Shown here: piece after piece, positions 6,541-7,159 of the stretch | Numbering within the stretch: position 1 is the first letter of the stretch | Layout of the letters: each line of letters opens with the position of its first letter | Source: an uncultured Streptococcus sp. | GTDB taxonomy: Bacteria; Bacillota; Bacilli; Lactobacillales; Streptococcaceae | DNA: 7,159 bases | NCBI GenBank assembly: GCA_916048145.1 | Contig: CAJZGT010000066.1 | Location: forward strand, 1-7,159 | Direction of reading: 5' to 3' | Made by a program: the position numbers and the translations under genes | The notes under the pieces: generated by a model | What the model saw: only the letters and a program-made list of their open reading frames with translations | What the model was told of the DNA's origin: nothing | Databases searched by the model: none

Positions 6541-6556
6541 AGAGGTGAAAACCATA
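6541..6556 (+). promoter_or_regulatory. Ribosome binding site and AUA start codon of infC
   Basis: AGAGGTG (6541-6547) is a good Shine-Dalgarno match, and the base triplet 6 nt downstream is ATA (6554-6556), in frame with IF3. The protein then begins [12 protein letters not shown], where IF3 homologues normally start. No ATG is available; TTG 6518 lies at the edge of the terminator U-tract and has no ribosome site. infC genes elsewhere begin with AUU or similar rare codons that IF3 itself discriminates against. Confidence 0.75.
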
Positions 6557-7075
6557 GCAAAGCAAGACTTATTCATCAATGATGAGATTCGTGTACGTGA
6601 AGTTCGCTTGATTGGTCTTGAAGGAGAACAGCTAGGCATCAAGCCACTCAGTGAAGCGCAAGCTTTGGCTGATAACGCTAATGTTGACCTAGTATTGATT
6701 CAACCCCAAGCCAAACCGCCTGTTGCAAAAATTATGGACTACGGTAAGTTCAAATTTGAGTACCAGAAGAAGCAAAAAGAACAACGTAAAAAACAAAGTG
6801 TTGTTACTGTGAAAGAAGTTCGTCTAAGTCCAACTATTGACAAGGGTGACTTTGATACAAAACTTCGCAATGCACGCAAATTCCTTGAAAAAGGAAATAA
6901 GGTTAAGGTATCTATTCGCTTTAAGGGTCGTATGATTACCCATAAAGAGATTGGTGCAAAAGTTTTAGCCGAGTTTGCTGAAGCAACTCAAGATATTGCC
7001 ATCATCGAACAACGTGCTAAAATGGATGGACGTCAAATGTTCATGCAATTGGCGCCAGCGACTGACAAAAAATAA
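6554..7075 (+). CDS. infC: Translation initiation factor IF-3
   Basis: IF3 binds the 30S subunit, keeps it apart from 50S, and checks the start codon and initiator tRNA. With the AUA start the protein has 173 residues, a normal length. The N-domain (about 1-70) carries [13 protein letters not shown] and the family signature [11 protein letters not shown] (59-69). A basic linker, [12 protein letters not shown] (70-81), leads to the C-domain (about 84-173), with [10 protein letters not shown], the [18 protein letters not shown] stretch and a closing [10 protein letters not shown]. An upstream TTG at 6518 would give a 184-residue version, but that extension lies beside the attenuator and is not part of the conserved fold. 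The gene leads the infC-rpmI operon, and rplT is expected beyond the window. Poor initiation at AUA would let IF3 limit its own synthesis. Confidence 0.95.
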
Positions 7076-7107
7076 TTGTCAGAAAGTTAAATAAAGGAGA
7101 AAAAATC

Positions 7108-7159
7108 ATGCCAAAACAAAAAACACACCGCGCATCAGCTAAACGTTTCAAACGTACAG
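7108..7159 (+). CDS. rpmI: 50S ribosomal protein L35, N-terminal fragment (cut by window end)
   Basis: The first 17 codons read MPKQKTHRASAKRFKRT, the highly conserved, basic N-terminus of bacterial L35 (about 66 residues in full), a small 50S protein bound to 23S rRNA. AAAGGAGA (7093-7100) lies 7 nt before the ATG. The gene follows infC by 32 nt with no terminator between, the standard infC-rpmI-rplT order. The rest lies outside the window. Confidence 0.95.
   Translation, partial: MPKQKTHRASAKRFKRT

Noticed and set aside
6488..6553. N-terminal extension of IF3 from GTG 6488 or TTG 6518
   Set aside because: GTG 6488 overlaps the terminator stem, TTG 6518 touches its U-tract, neither has a ribosome site, and the extension is absent from the conserved IF3 fold.

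Overview
The window looks like core chromosome of a mitis-group Streptococcus (S. pneumoniae, S. mitis or a close relative). The grounds are: a 107-bp element that matches the pneumococcal RUP repeat in length and in its TA-bounded inverted ends; an operon of the two DNA-uptake genes comEA and comEC behind a competence-sigma-factor (SigX/ComX) box; the low-GC translation block infC-rpmI; and proteins that read like their pneumococcal counterparts. All genes are on the plus strand.

Layout. (1) Positions 1-350 hold the C-terminal third of a PhoH-family ATPase. (2) Positions 351-562 are intergenic and contain the RUP-like element (386-492). (3) Positions 563-1132 encode a RimJ/RimL-type GNAT acetyltransferase, closed by a strong intrinsic terminator (1134-1163). 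(4) The competence operon follows at once. A combox (1172-1179) precedes comEA (1199-1849), which overlaps comEC (1833-4073) by 17 nt. comEC is interrupted by one in-frame TGA at codon 564 while the remaining 182 codons stay open, so it looks like a recent nonsense allele. (5) Positions 4074-4461 hold a good sigma-A promoter (4117-4145) and the decayed gene of a small, exported, very tyrosine-rich peptide. An ABC ATPase (4462-5049) and a six-helix permease with a large outer loop (5053-6237) follow, then a terminator (6272-6302). (6) A new extended -10 promoter (6361-6389) starts a structured leader that ends in a terminator hairpin (6490-6525). This controls infC, which most likely starts at an AUA codon (6554), followed by rpmI (partial from 7108).

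How the parts work together. ComEA is the membrane-anchored receptor that passes incoming DNA to the ComEC channel. In this strain the channel protein would end inside its C-terminal metallo-beta-lactamase-like domain, so transformation may be lost or altered although comEA and its promoter look intact. The ABC pair probably forms one exporter. Its position directly downstream of a degraded secreted-peptide gene, under one promoter, suggests (inference only) the remains of a bacteriocin- or peptide-linked export/immunity cassette. IF3, L35 and presumably L20 beyond the window form the conserved autoregulated translation operon.

No clearly new system was found. The items most worth a second look are the comEC nonsense codon, the Tyr-rich peptide pseudogene with its ABC neighbours, and the AUA start plus attenuator of infC.
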